A DNA stretch of 64,000 bases, taken from contig JADYYY010000011.1 of NCBI GenBank assembly GCA_020853395.1, positions 124,001 to 188,000 of the forward strand, given 5' to 3'. Shown here piece after piece: positions 24,519 through 32,639 of the stretch. The notes beneath the pieces are model-generated. The model saw only the letters and a program-made list of their open reading frames with translations, did not search any database and was not told the origin of the DNA. The DNA is from Acidobacteriota bacterium (GTDB taxonomy: Bacteria; Acidobacteriota; Vicinamibacteria; Vicinamibacterales; SCN-69-37). The first letter of the stretch is position 1; every line of letters begins with the position of its first letter. The position numbers were made by a program, and so were the translations under genes.

Positions 24519-27500
24519 TCAGAACCCCGGCCGGAAATTGAACACGAAGTCCCACCCACGGCCGGCGCGGTCGATGGGGCGGGCGGCGTTGAACTCTCCG
24601 ATCGCGAAGCCCAGCAGGTTCACGCGCGCGCCGAACCCGACGCTGCGCACCCATGGCCGATCGCCGCCGGCAAACGTCGGCGTCGTCGCGCGCGTCCACG
24701 CGGTGCCCGCGTCGAAGAAGGTGAAGATCTCGGCCGGCACCGGGCCGTAGTCGAGGCGTCCGGTGAACAGCCCCACGATCGGCACCCGTGCCTCGAGGTT
24801 CGCGACGATGATGCGGCTGCCGATGAGGCGGTCGATCTCCGGGCAGGACCCGTCCGTGGTCACGGTGCACTCATTGATGCCGAACGAGTTGAAGTCGTAG
24901 CCGCGGACGAGCGTGTTGTAGCCGAGGTACAGCGGCAACAGGCGCTGGTCTTCGCCGTTCATGCCGTATCGGCCGATGTGCATCAGCCGTCCGGCGATCG
25001 TCAGCGGCCGGAATGGCATCACGTAGCGGCGGTAGTCGAGCGTCGTGCCCACCATCCGGAGGCCGCCGAAGGTCGGCGACACGTCGAAGCGGAACCGCTC
25101 GCCTTGAAGCGGGCTCACGGCGCCGAACGTGGCCGTGTCGCGGACGAGCGCGACGGTCGCGTCGGCGAACGTCAGGGCGGGGTCGCCCCCGAGGTCCGTC
25201 CGGTCCTCGCCGAGGAAGTCGCCGGTGGATGGGTCGTAGAACTGCGTCCGCAGTTCGTCGTCGAACCCCACGTGCCGCATCGAAGCGCCCAGCTCGACGC
25301 GCGTGGCCCGGCTGAACGGATACGCGACCATCGCGCCTGCCTGCGTGAAGATCTCACGATGGAGCGTGCCTTGTTCGGCGTAGAGCAGTTGGCCGCCGAG
25401 CGACATGTACCCGCTCGTGACCGAGCCGCTGATGAGCGGCACGCGCTCGCCGAAGAGGCCCCAGTTCCAGCGCGACGTGCGGTTCAGGTACGACGCTTGG
25501 AAGGCGGTGTCCTTGATGTCGCCGGCGACGTTGATGCCGGTCGACAAGAGATGGTTGCCGAGCACGTCGCTGAAGAAGAGCATGACGCCGCCGCTCACGT
25601 ACGTTCCGAAGGCGCCCGTGCTCGTCGTCGCGCCGATCGACTGCGCGACGTCCATCAACTGGAGCCGGCCGGATGCCGGGTGGCTCGGGTAGTCGACGGT
25701 CGCGGGCGGCAGGTGCTCGGACGGCTGGCGCAGCAGCGCGGCGACTCGAGATGGGCGGTCGGCGCCGGGCAACCGAGCGAGATCACCCGCGCCGGCCGCC
25801 ACCGGCGCCTCGCTCGGCGCGTGCGGCAGCACCTGGATGGCGTATCCGGAGCCGCCGAAGACCGAGTACGCCAGCGTGCCGCTCGCGCGCGAATACGACA
25901 GCGCCGGGCTCAGGGCCGTGATGCCCGAGATGCCGGTCGGTGCGGTGGCGACGAGGATCGTTCGCGCCGCGGACAGGTCGCGGCGATAGACGTCCGGCCG
26001 GCCCGTGGCGTCCGAGATGAAGAACAGCTCGCGATCGGACGCCCACTGCGGGTTGACGGCATTGCCGTCGACGCCGGTCTCGATCTGGCTGACCGCGCCG
26101 GTCTCGGTGTCGAGCCGGGCGAGCGTGTAGCGATCGAACGACAGCCGCGCGAGATCGCCGCCGAACCGATCCGTCACGAACGCGAGATCGCGCGAGTTCG
26201 GCGCCCAGGCGGGCTGCAGGTCGGCGAACAGATCGTGCGTGAGCTGGCGGACCTCGTTCGTCTGCAGGTCCACGAGATACAGATCGGTCACGCCGCCGGC
26301 CTGCGCCGTGAACGCGATCTTCCGGCCGTCGGGCGACCAGCTCGGCTGGAACACCGCCCCGAGGGCCGGGAACGGGATCTCGCGGTCGCGTGCGCCGTTG
26401 TCGGCCGAGAGGATCGCGATCACCGGCCGGCCGCCCTGGGCCGCGGCGACGGCGAGCTGCCGGCCGTCGGGCGACCACGCGCCCGACGACTCGACGAAAT
26501 GCAGGCTGTCGAAGTGCGGATCGGCAGCCGTCTTGGTCAGCGGCCGTTCGACCTGTCCGGTCCTGGCGTTCGCGACGAAAAGCTCGATCGACAGCCGATC
26601 CCGCTCGGAGAGAAACGCGACGCGTGAGCCGTCCGGGCTGAGCGCCGGGCCGATCCGCAGCGACCCGCGATCCTCGCCGGCGAACGTCACCGCCCCTTCC
26701 GCTTGCCGCGACGAGGCGTCGGCGAGCGCGGGCCGGTAGAGCGCGCCGATCGCCTCGTGCCAGGCGGTCGAGAGCGCATCGCGCTCGAGGCCGGTCAATC
26801 GCTCGATGACGCGGATCGGATCGCCTCCGGCGGCCTGGACCCCCGTGGGCGGCCCGAACGGATCGCCGCTCACCACGCGGCCGCCGCTCACCGCCGCGAG
26901 GATCTCGCCGATCATTCGATCGCCCCATCGCCCGCCGATGTAGCTCCAGAACGCGTGCCCGAAGCGATACGGGAAGTAGCGCGGATCGTCGAGCTTCTCG
27001 AGCGTCGGCAGATCCTCGCGAATCAGCGCGTCGCGCAGCCACATCGCGGTCTGGGGATAGCGGTTGCCGAGCGACAGGTACTCCGCCATGCCTTCCATGA
27101 ACCACAGCGGCATGGCCTGCGCCCGGTTGCCCAGGATCGAGTACTGGAACGCATGCACGAGCTCGTGGCCGAGCACGTGGTCGGACTCGCCGAGGCTGGC
27201 CGCCAGCGGCAGCACGATGCGCCGGGCCAGGCCCTCCGTGACGCCGCCAGTCTCTTCGGGAATCATGCCCTCGAGCACGTTCGTCTGCTCGAACTCCGCA
27301 TGCGACGCGTAGAGCACGACGACCTGCCGGCCGATGAGCGGTGCGCCCAGCACGGTCGACAAGCGGCCGTACCAGCGCTCGGCCATGCGCGCGACCTCAC
27401 GCGCGGCGTCGCGCTCGCGTGTGTAGAAGTAGATGTCGAAGTGCGGCGTCTCGAGGACCTGGAAATCGAAGTGCCCGTACTGCACCTTGTTCTGGCCGAA

Positions 27501-27599
27501 GGACTGAGCCCGAGCGGGCGACGCGGCGAGCAGCGCGAGCACGGTCAGCAGGCAGAGCCGGAGTGGGGCGGCGGCGCGGAGCGAATGCGAGAGGCTCAT
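24519..27599 (-). CDS. Secreted gluzincin protease fused to TolB-type propeller and outer-membrane barrel
   Basis: A 1,026-residue exported protein with a signal peptide (cleavage near ARAQS, about residue 31). Residues 40-300 form a peptidase-MA-like zinc metallopeptidase domain, with HELVH at 145-149 and the third ligand in WFMEGMAEYLS (Glu170 or Glu173). Residues of about 310-620 carry WD40-like PD40/TolB repeats (SPDGSRVAFLSERDRL, SPDGRQLAVAAA, SPDGRKIAFTAQ, NSRDLAFVTDR). From about 650 to the end there is a beta-strand-rich region ending in a terminal Phe (FVFNFRPGF), as in BamA/Omp85-type barrels. It probably sits in the outer membrane with the protease domain periplasmic or surface-exposed. 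ATG 27599 is chosen over TTG 27617. Confidence 0.82.
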   Translation of the reverse strand: MSLSHSLRAAAPLRLCLLTVLALLAASPARAQSFGQNKVQYGHFDFQVLETPHFDIYFYTRERDAAREVARMAERWYGRLSTVLGAPLIGRQVVVLYASHAEFEQTNVLEGMIPEETGGVTEGLARRIVLPLAASLGESDHVLGHELVHAFQYSILGNRAQAMPLWFMEGMAEYLSLGNRYPQTAMWLRDALIREDLPTLEKLDDPRYFPYRFGHAFWSYIGGRWGDRMIGEILAAVSGGRVVSGDPFGPPTGVQAAGGDPIRVIERLTGLERDALSTAWHEAIGALYRPALADASSRQAEGAVTFAGEDRGSLRIGPALSPDGSRVAFLSERDRLSIELFVANARTGQVERPLTKTAADPHFDSLHFVESSGAWSPDGRQLAVAAAQGGRPVIAILSADNGARDREIPFPALGAVFQPSWSPDGRKIAFTAQAGGVTDLYLVDLQTNEVRQLTHDLFADLQPAWAPNSRDLAFVTDRFGGDLARLSFDRYTLARLDTETGAVSQIETGVDGNAVNPQWASDRELFFISDATGRPDVYRRDLSAARTILVATAPTGISGITALSPALSYSRASGTLAYSVFGGSGYAIQVLPHAPSEAPVAAGAGDLARLPGADRPSRVAALLRQPSEHLPPATVDYPSHPASGRLQLMDVAQSIGATTSTGAFGTYVSGGVMLFFSDVLGNHLLSTGINVAGDIKDTAFQASYLNRTSRWNWGLFGERVPLISGSVTSGYMSLGGQLLYAEQGTLHREIFTQAGAMVAYPFSRATRVELGASMRHVGFDDELRTQFYDPSTGDFLGEDRTDLGGDPALTFADATVALVRDTATFGAVSPLQGERFRFDVSPTFGGLRMVGTTLDYRRYVMPFRPLTIAGRLMHIGRYGMNGEDQRLLPLYLGYNTLVRGYDFNSFGINECTVTTDGSCPEIDRLIGSRIIVANLEARVPIVGLFTGRLDYGPVPAEIFTFFDAGTAWTRATTPTFAGGDRPWVRSVGFGARVNLLGFAIGEFNAARPIDRAGRGWDFVFNFRPGF

Positions 27600-27919
27600 G
27601 CCCGCGGCACGGTGCAAGAGCAGGACCCAGAGCGAGCCAGAGCAGGATTCAGAGCCTCGATGGACAGTGCGTGTCGGGCAGGGTCGACGGCAAGCGGCAC
27701 GCCAATCCGTGGGTCACGAGTGGCAACGCGCGACCATCCCGCGGTGCGATCCCAGCGACGAAGTTCTGGGCGCTTTGGCCAGCGCCCGTGGCATTTCTCT
27801 TGCTCCTCGCAGGGCCCGGACATCCGCTGCTCATTGCGCGCAAGGCGAGGGCGGCCTCGTCGGGAACGCGAAATAACAGGAGCGCCGCACACCGCGGCGC
27901 TCGGAGTGCGAGGCGACAC
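27600..27919. other. Intergenic region without a recognised gene
   Basis: 320 nt between two divergent genes. The first 60 nt contain degenerate CAGAGC/GAGCAG repeats (27613-27657). A mildly AT-richer stretch follows around 27830-27900. No clear promoter pair, RNA or ORF could be supported. Confidence 0.5.
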
Positions 27920-28222
27920 ATGGAAGCTACAGCGAGGGTCGTGGTCGCACTGGGCCGGTTGAAGGGCCTGTTCCTCGAAGTCCCCGATGCCCGGCTGTCG
28001 CTCGCGGAAGCCTCGCGCATCGCCGGGCTCGACAGCGACGTCTGCCAGAGCATCCTCGCCGCCCTCGAAGACGTGCGCTTCATCAAGCGCGAACCCGACG
28101 GCTCCTACTGCAAGCGGTACGTGGATGCAGAGCCGCACGCCGGCGAACGGTTCGCCGCGCCGTCGCGTCGAGCGAGCCGGCTGCGATCCGTGCAACCGCC
28201 CAGCCAGAGCAACCCGGCGTAG
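27920..28222 (+). CDS. Small winged-helix-like DNA-binding protein
   Basis: A 100-residue protein whose first 65 residues fit a helix-turn-helix/winged-helix layout. It has VALGRLKGLFLEVPDARLSL, an AEASRIAGLDSDVCQSILAAL helix-turn-helix, then the wing VRFIKREPDGSYCKRY. This resembles the DNA-binding part of IclR/MarR-like regulators, but no ligand or dimerisation domain follows; the last 35 residues are Arg/Ser/Pro-rich. GAGG precedes the ATG. It may act alone or be regulated by a partner. The target is unknown. Confidence 0.6.
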   Translation: MEATARVVVALGRLKGLFLEVPDARLSLAEASRIAGLDSDVCQSILAALEDVRFIKREPDGSYCKRYVDAEPHAGERFAAPSRRASRLRSVQPPSQSNPA

Positions 28223-28259
28223 CCCGGCTTCCGCCATCCTCGCCGCCGAGCAGCGAGCG

Positions 28260-28976
28260 TCATCCAGGCTCGTGCTTCTTGTCGTTCTCTGTGTCGGTCT
28301 TCTCACCCTTGTCTGTTTTCGCAGTCCGCTGCCAGCGCTTCAGGAGGCCGGCGATCGTGCGAAGGTCGTCGATGAACTGCGAGCGTGCCGCGTGACGCGC
28401 GTCGGTTGACGGCGCCCTGAGGATCGACGAGGGATGGACCGTGAGCGACACCACCGGCGCGAGGGGTGACGCCTGCGGCGTCGCGCGGTCGCGCTGCACG
28501 CGCACCGCGGACCCCAGGAGTGCGGCGGCCGCGGTCGCTCCCAGGGCCACCAGCACGCGCGGGCGCACGGCGGCCAGTTCCGCCTCGAGCCACACACGGC
28601 AGGCCAGCACCTCCTCGCGGTTGGGTTTCTCGTGGATCCGCCGTTTGCCCTGCGCGCGCCACTTGAAGTGCTTCACGGCGTTCGTCAGGTAGACGTCCTC
28701 GAGCGCGATGCCAGCCTCCGCGAGCGCCTCGCGCAACACGCGGCCCGCGGGTCCGACGAACGGTTCGCCACGCAGATCCTCCTGATCGCCGGGCTGCTCG
28801 CCGACGAGCATCCACGTCGCGTCGGTTGGTCCGGCGCCGAACACGGTCTGCGTGCCTCGTTTCCAGAGATCGCATCGATGGCAGCGTGAGGCGTCTTCGC
28901 GAAGCTCTACGAGCGACGCGCGCGCTGCGGGCCTGGTGAGCGAGCCGGCGGTGCGCGGCTTCTTGCGACCAGCCAT
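28260..28976 (-). CDS. UdgX-type uracil-DNA glycosylase (family 4-like)
   Basis: A 238-residue Fe-S uracil-DNA glycosylase homologue. Visible motifs are CHRCDLW (Cys32/Cys35), the active-site loop VGEQPGDQEDLRGEPFVGP, the extra R-loop GKRRIHEKP with His115, the later Cys in LACRVWLEAE and the C-terminal VHPSSILR. The KRRIH loop is the hallmark of UdgX, the mycobacterial subfamily that becomes covalently linked to DNA through that His after excising uracil. Ordinary family-4 enzymes lack this loop. The last 25 residues are a charged Lys/Asp/Glu tail. No other repair gene is nearby. Confidence 0.92.
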   Translation of the reverse strand: MAGRKKPRTAGSLTRPAARASLVELREDASRCHRCDLWKRGTQTVFGAGPTDATWMLVGEQPGDQEDLRGEPFVGPAGRVLREALAEAGIALEDVYLTNAVKHFKWRAQGKRRIHEKPNREEVLACRVWLEAELAAVRPRVLVALGATAAAALLGSAVRVQRDRATPQASPLAPVVSLTVHPSSILRAPSTDARHAARSQFIDDLRTIAGLLKRWQRTAKTDKGEKTDTENDKKHEPG

Positions 28977-29271
28977 GGCTACAGGTCGGACGACGTCAAC
29001 GTGACCATCTCATGAGCACCGCGGCGCCGGCGTTTCGAGCCTTGCGACGGCCCGACTGGCGCCCGTCGCTTCGGCTGCTGCCGTACATCGCCGCGGAAGG
29101 ACCCATGATCGGAATGTCCATCTTGCCTTCTGGCGGCCGCAACACATGTGCCACGGCGTTCGCGCGGCGGCGATCGAATAGGCGTGAACTGCGGGCCAGT
29201 GGCACGATTCGAGCAGAAGCGTCTCGCGCCGGGCATCGTCGCCTGGGCATCGCGGCGAGGAGGGGTTCGCA

Positions 29272-29997
29272 ATGCGGAGAAACGTCGGACGGACTGAGCG
29301 CATCGTGTCCATTGCGGCAGGGCTGGCCGCGGCAGCCATGTGCGCGCGCCGCACGTCCTCGTCGAAGCAGCCGTGGCGCTGGCTCGCCACTGGCCTGATC
29401 ACGCGAGGCACGACGGGCCTGTGTCCCGTGAACTACCTGATCGGCCGCGGCGCGAGCGACGAGCCCAGAATCGCGCTGTCCGGGTCGGGCGGCGTCAAGA
29501 TTCGGGAGCGGATCGTGATCAGGAAGCCGATCGAGCCGCTCTTCGAGTTCTGGCGCGACCTGAGAAACCTCCCGCACGTGCTCTCGCACGTCGAGCACGT
29601 CGACGTCCTCGACAACGATCGGTCGCACTGGGTCGTACGAGGACCGGCGGGCGTGCGGCTGGCGTGGGACGCGGAGACGATCAACGAAGTCCGTCCGACG
29701 TTGCTCGCCTGGAAGTCGCTGCCCGGTTCCGATGTCGTCAGCGCCGGGTCGGTGAGGTTCCGTGCCCTCTCGCCCGCAGCGACCGCCCTCACGATCACGC
29801 TCCAATACGAGCCGCCGGCAGGCAAGGTCGGCGCGTCGCTGGCGTGGCTGGCCGGCCAGGGGCCGGCCGCGATGCTGCGCAAGGATCTCCGTCGCATGAA
29901 GCAACTCCTGGAGAAGGGCACCGTGGACGAAGGTCGCAGCGGCCGCGCCGTCAGCACTCCGCGGCCGATGGCTCAGCCTGACATGCAACCGTCCTGA
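29272..29997 (+). CDS. DUF2892-like membrane segment fused to an SRPBCC/cyclase-dehydrase domain
   Basis: A 241-residue protein. The first 60 residues (RRNVGRTERIVSIAAGLAAA, LATGLITRGTTGLCPVNYLI) resemble the small DUF2892-type transmembrane module with its CP motif. Residues of about 75-215 form a START/SRPBCC-like domain (IRERIVIRKPIEPLFEFWRD, NLPHVLSHVEHVDVLD, FRALSPAATALTITLQYEPP, GPAAMLRKDLRRMKQLLE), which usually binds a hydrophobic ligand. Such fusions are common in soil bacteria and are uncharacterised. GAGGAGG precedes the ATG. The 295 nt before it (28977-29271) hold nothing recognisable. Confidence 0.8.
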   Translation: MRRNVGRTERIVSIAAGLAAAAMCARRTSSSKQPWRWLATGLITRGTTGLCPVNYLIGRGASDEPRIALSGSGGVKIRERIVIRKPIEPLFEFWRDLRNLPHVLSHVEHVDVLDNDRSHWVVRGPAGVRLAWDAETINEVRPTLLAWKSLPGSDVVSAGSVRFRALSPAATALTITLQYEPPAGKVGASLAWLAGQGPAAMLRKDLRRMKQLLEKGTVDEGRSGRAVSTPRPMAQPDMQPS

Positions 29998-30231
29998 GCC
30001 TCGTCAGAGCCACTCGAGGCTTGCGGCCGCGAGCCGCCGTGGCCGGCGGTATCGTCCTGCCGTTTCTGTGTCATCATTTGCTCACACCCACGCCTGACGC
30101 TCGGCGCCGGCCGTAGCCGGCCTCCGCGCGTCTCATCCGGCGGGCGAGTCAGAAATGCAGTCGATCGCCAATCGAATCCAACGCATCCGTTGGGTTGGCC
30201 CTCGCGTCGTCTGCCGGCCGGCCGGAGGGTT

Positions 30232-31050
30232 GTGAGCGACGAGACGGCCGTTTCGAGACCGGGACCCGGTCAGCAGGGTCAGGCGGCGCCTGCCGTTGGC
30301 GTCGATGGGGAACAGGCGGGCCGCGGCATGCGCACATTGGGTGACGGCCAACCACCGGGTGTCACGGTCTTTGCAGGAAGCGGACCTCGCATGGTGCTCG
30401 ATCTGCCAGCGACGCTCCGGCTGATGTCCCACGAGCTCCGGAGCCCACTGGGCGTCATCCAGGGGTACCTGCGGATGCTGGGCGACGGGCGTATCGAAGA
30501 CAACATGCGCCCGCGGGTCGTCGCGCAGATGCAGCGCGCGGCCGCCCGCCTCGCGGCCATTGGCCAGCAGGCGTCGGAGCTGTCGCACTGGATGTCGGAC
30601 GCGCCGCGGGGAAACCAGGACGTCTCGATTGGCGAGCTGCTCGAGGAGATCGGCGCGCGGTCGTCGCAGACGGTGCGGATTGCCGGGCTCGCGACTCCCG
30701 AGTACGCCGGCCTCTCCGTGCGGACGTCCGACCTGGCCGCACTGGCCGTGGCCGGCGCGGCGCTCGTCGAGGTCGTTGTCCGCAAGAGCGGTGCAATGGT
30801 GGCGCTCGCCGCGGCTCCCGCCGCCGACGCGAGTGACCTCGACCTGTGGGTGGCGCCCGCCGCGCTGCCGGTCGATCGTTCGGTGATGCGCCGGGCGCAG
30901 GATCGGCGCCCCGCGGACTTGGAGGAAGGCGGTCTGGGCCTGTCGTTGCTCATCGCCGCCGCAGTCGTTGATGCCCATGGAGGTCAGCTTTGGCAGTCGA
31001 CCAGCCAACCCGTACACGGAATGACAATCCGGCGAGGAGCGCGGGCGTGA
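30232..31050 (+). CDS. Degenerate sensor histidine kinase
   Basis: A 272-residue soluble protein. A clear HisKA segment, LRLMSHELRSPLGVIQGYL, has the phospho-acceptor His67. The following ATPase domain is badly eroded: the N-box Asn and the D.G..G G1 motif are absent, and only a G2-like GGLGLSLLIAAAVVDAHGG (233-251) remains. It has no sensor domain and no membrane helix. It may still be phosphorylated by, or take phosphate from, other proteins, or act as a phosphatase for its partner. The GTG start has GGAGGG immediately upstream. The stop overlaps the start of the sigma-54 regulator (GTGA), so they are co-translated. Confidence 0.8.
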   Translation: MSDETAVSRPGPGQQGQAAPAVGVDGEQAGRGMRTLGDGQPPGVTVFAGSGPRMVLDLPATLRLMSHELRSPLGVIQGYLRMLGDGRIEDNMRPRVVAQMQRAAARLAAIGQQASELSHWMSDAPRGNQDVSIGELLEEIGARSSQTVRIAGLATPEYAGLSVRTSDLAALAVAGAALVEVVVRKSGAMVALAAAPAADASDLDLWVAPAALPVDRSVMRRAQDRRPADLEEGGLGLSLLIAAAVVDAHGGQLWQSTSQPVHGMTIRRGARA

Positions 31051-32582
31051 CCGCGCCGCGCGTGGCGGTCGTCGATGACGACCCGCTGTTCAGCGACTAC
31101 CTGACGGCGATGCTGCGTTCGCGCGGCTACGACGCGCACGCGTACGCCACCGGAAACGAGCTGCTGGAGGCGCTGTCCACGTCGCGCGCGCCGCAGGTGG
31201 TGCTGCTCGACGTCCTCATGCCGGCGATGAACGGGCTGGAGGTGCTCCGCGCCATCCGGGCGGCGCACCCGCAGGTCCAGGTCATCATGCTCTCCGGCCA
31301 GCAGGTGCCGGCGACGATCGTCAATGCCGTCCGCGGCGGCGCCTTCGACTACGTCGTCAAGCCCGACGATCCCGATCTCGGCGAGGCGGCGATCGAGAAC
31401 GCGATCATCAGCGCGCTCGACCGCATCGCGCTCGAGACCGAGGTGGCGCGGCTGAGCGCCAGCGAGGTCGAGGCGTCCGACGGCTCGCAGCCGAGCTGGG
31501 GATCCGGCGCCGCGATGCAGGCGGTGCTCAAGATGGTCGAGCGCGTCGCCAACAGCGACGTCACGGTCCTGATCTCGGGCGAGAGCGGCGTCGGCAAGGA
31601 AGTGATCGCGCGCGAGCTGCACCGCCGATCCGACCGTTGTCACAAACCGTTCGTCAAGGTCAATTGCGCCGCGCTGCCGGCGGACCTGCTCGAAAGCGAG
31701 CTGGTCGGCCACGAGCGCGGCGCGTTCACCGGAGCCCAGGGCACCCGGATCGGGAAGTTCGAGTTCGCCGGCGGCGGTACGCTCATGCTCGACGAGATTG
31801 GCGAGCTGCCGGCCGGCCTGCAGGCCAAGCTGCTGCACGTGCTGCAGGACGGCGAGTTCACGAAGCTCGGGAGCAATCGCACCGTGCAGGTCGACGCGCG
31901 CGTGATCGGCGCGACGAACCGCGACCTCACGGCGATGATCAGGGCCGGCACGTTCCGCGAGGATCTGTACTACCGGCTGCAGGTCATCGAGATCCACGTG
32001 CCGCCGCTGCGGGAACGTCAGGACGAGATTCCGGCGCTGATCGAGTTCTTCCTCCGCCGGTACTCGACGCGCTACGGGCGCCCGGCCGTCCGGATGTCCG
32101 CGGGTCTGCGCTCGGCCCTCCTGTCGTACTCGTGGCCAGGCAACGTGCGGGAGCTCGAGAACGTCATCAAGCGGTTCGTGATCCTGCAGGACGAGACGCT
32201 GGTGCGGACCGAGATCGAGCGGTCGAGCCAGGCGCTCGCCGATCCGCTGCCGCCGGCCGCCGTCCAGGCGGGGCGCGACGTTGCCGCCGCGGCGGGTGGC
32301 GTTTCCGCGCCGAGCAGCACCCCCGTCGCCATGCCGGCGCCGCGCGACGGCGCGGTCCTGCCGTTCCCGTCGCCGGCCGCGGCCGCCGCGGGAGACAGCA
32401 GCTCGCTGCCCGACCTGGCTCGCGCGGCCGCGATCTCCGCGGAGCGCGACGCGATCACGCGCGCGCTCGACCAGTTCCACTGGAACCGCCGCAAGGCCGC
32501 CCGCTTGCTCGGCGTCAGCTACAAGACGCTGCTCAACAAGATGAAGACGTGCGGCATCACGCAGCCGGGTGGCAGTTCCTGA
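31047..32582 (+). CDS. NtrC-type sigma-54-dependent response regulator
   Basis: A 511-residue transcription activator. The receiver domain (residues 5-125) has acidic DDD and phospho-acceptor Asp55 in VVLLDVLMPAMNG. The AAA+ domain (about 150-390) has Walker A GESGVGKE (178-185), the sigma-54 contact loop GAFTGA (225-230), Walker B GTLMLDEIGE and the arginine-finger FREDLYYRL. A Pro/Ala-rich linker leads to a Fis-type HTH (RDAITRALDQFHWNRRKAARLLGVS). Start GTG 31047 overlaps the kinase stop and has GAGGAG 7 nt upstream; TTG 30990 is less likely. It activates promoters used by RpoN; none could be identified with confidence here. Confidence 0.95.
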   Translation: MTAPRVAVVDDDPLFSDYLTAMLRSRGYDAHAYATGNELLEALSTSRAPQVVLLDVLMPAMNGLEVLRAIRAAHPQVQVIMLSGQQVPATIVNAVRGGAFDYVVKPDDPDLGEAAIENAIISALDRIALETEVARLSASEVEASDGSQPSWGSGAAMQAVLKMVERVANSDVTVLISGESGVGKEVIARELHRRSDRCHKPFVKVNCAALPADLLESELVGHERGAFTGAQGTRIGKFEFAGGGTLMLDEIGELPAGLQAKLLHVLQDGEFTKLGSNRTVQVDARVIGATNRDLTAMIRAGTFREDLYYRLQVIEIHVPPLRERQDEIPALIEFFLRRYSTRYGRPAVRMSAGLRSALLSYSWPGNVRELENVIKRFVILQDETLVRTEIERSSQALADPLPPAAVQAGRDVAAAAGGVSAPSSTPVAMPAPRDGAVLPFPSPAAAAAGDSSSLPDLARAAAISAERDAITRALDQFHWNRRKAARLLGVSYKTLLNKMKTCGITQPGGSS

Positions 32583-32585
32583 CCG

Positions 32586-32629
32586 CGCGCCATCGCAGCG
32601 CGGCCGCCCCGGCGGCCGTTCGTGGCGCG
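32586..32629. terminator. Nested hairpin terminator between convergent genes
   Basis: Outer arms CGCGCCA (32586-32592) and TGGCGCG (32623-32629) enclose an 8-bp hairpin CGGCCGCC/GGCGGCCG (32601-32618). It lies between the stops at 32582 and 32640. Confidence 0.45.
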
Positions 32630-32639
32630 GATCGACCGA

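Noticed and set aside
29998-30231. Sigma-54 (TGGC-N8-TTGC) promoter for the two-component pair
   Set aside because: No acceptable match was found in the spacer; only a GC-rich GCCGGC/GCCGGC hairpin is visible.
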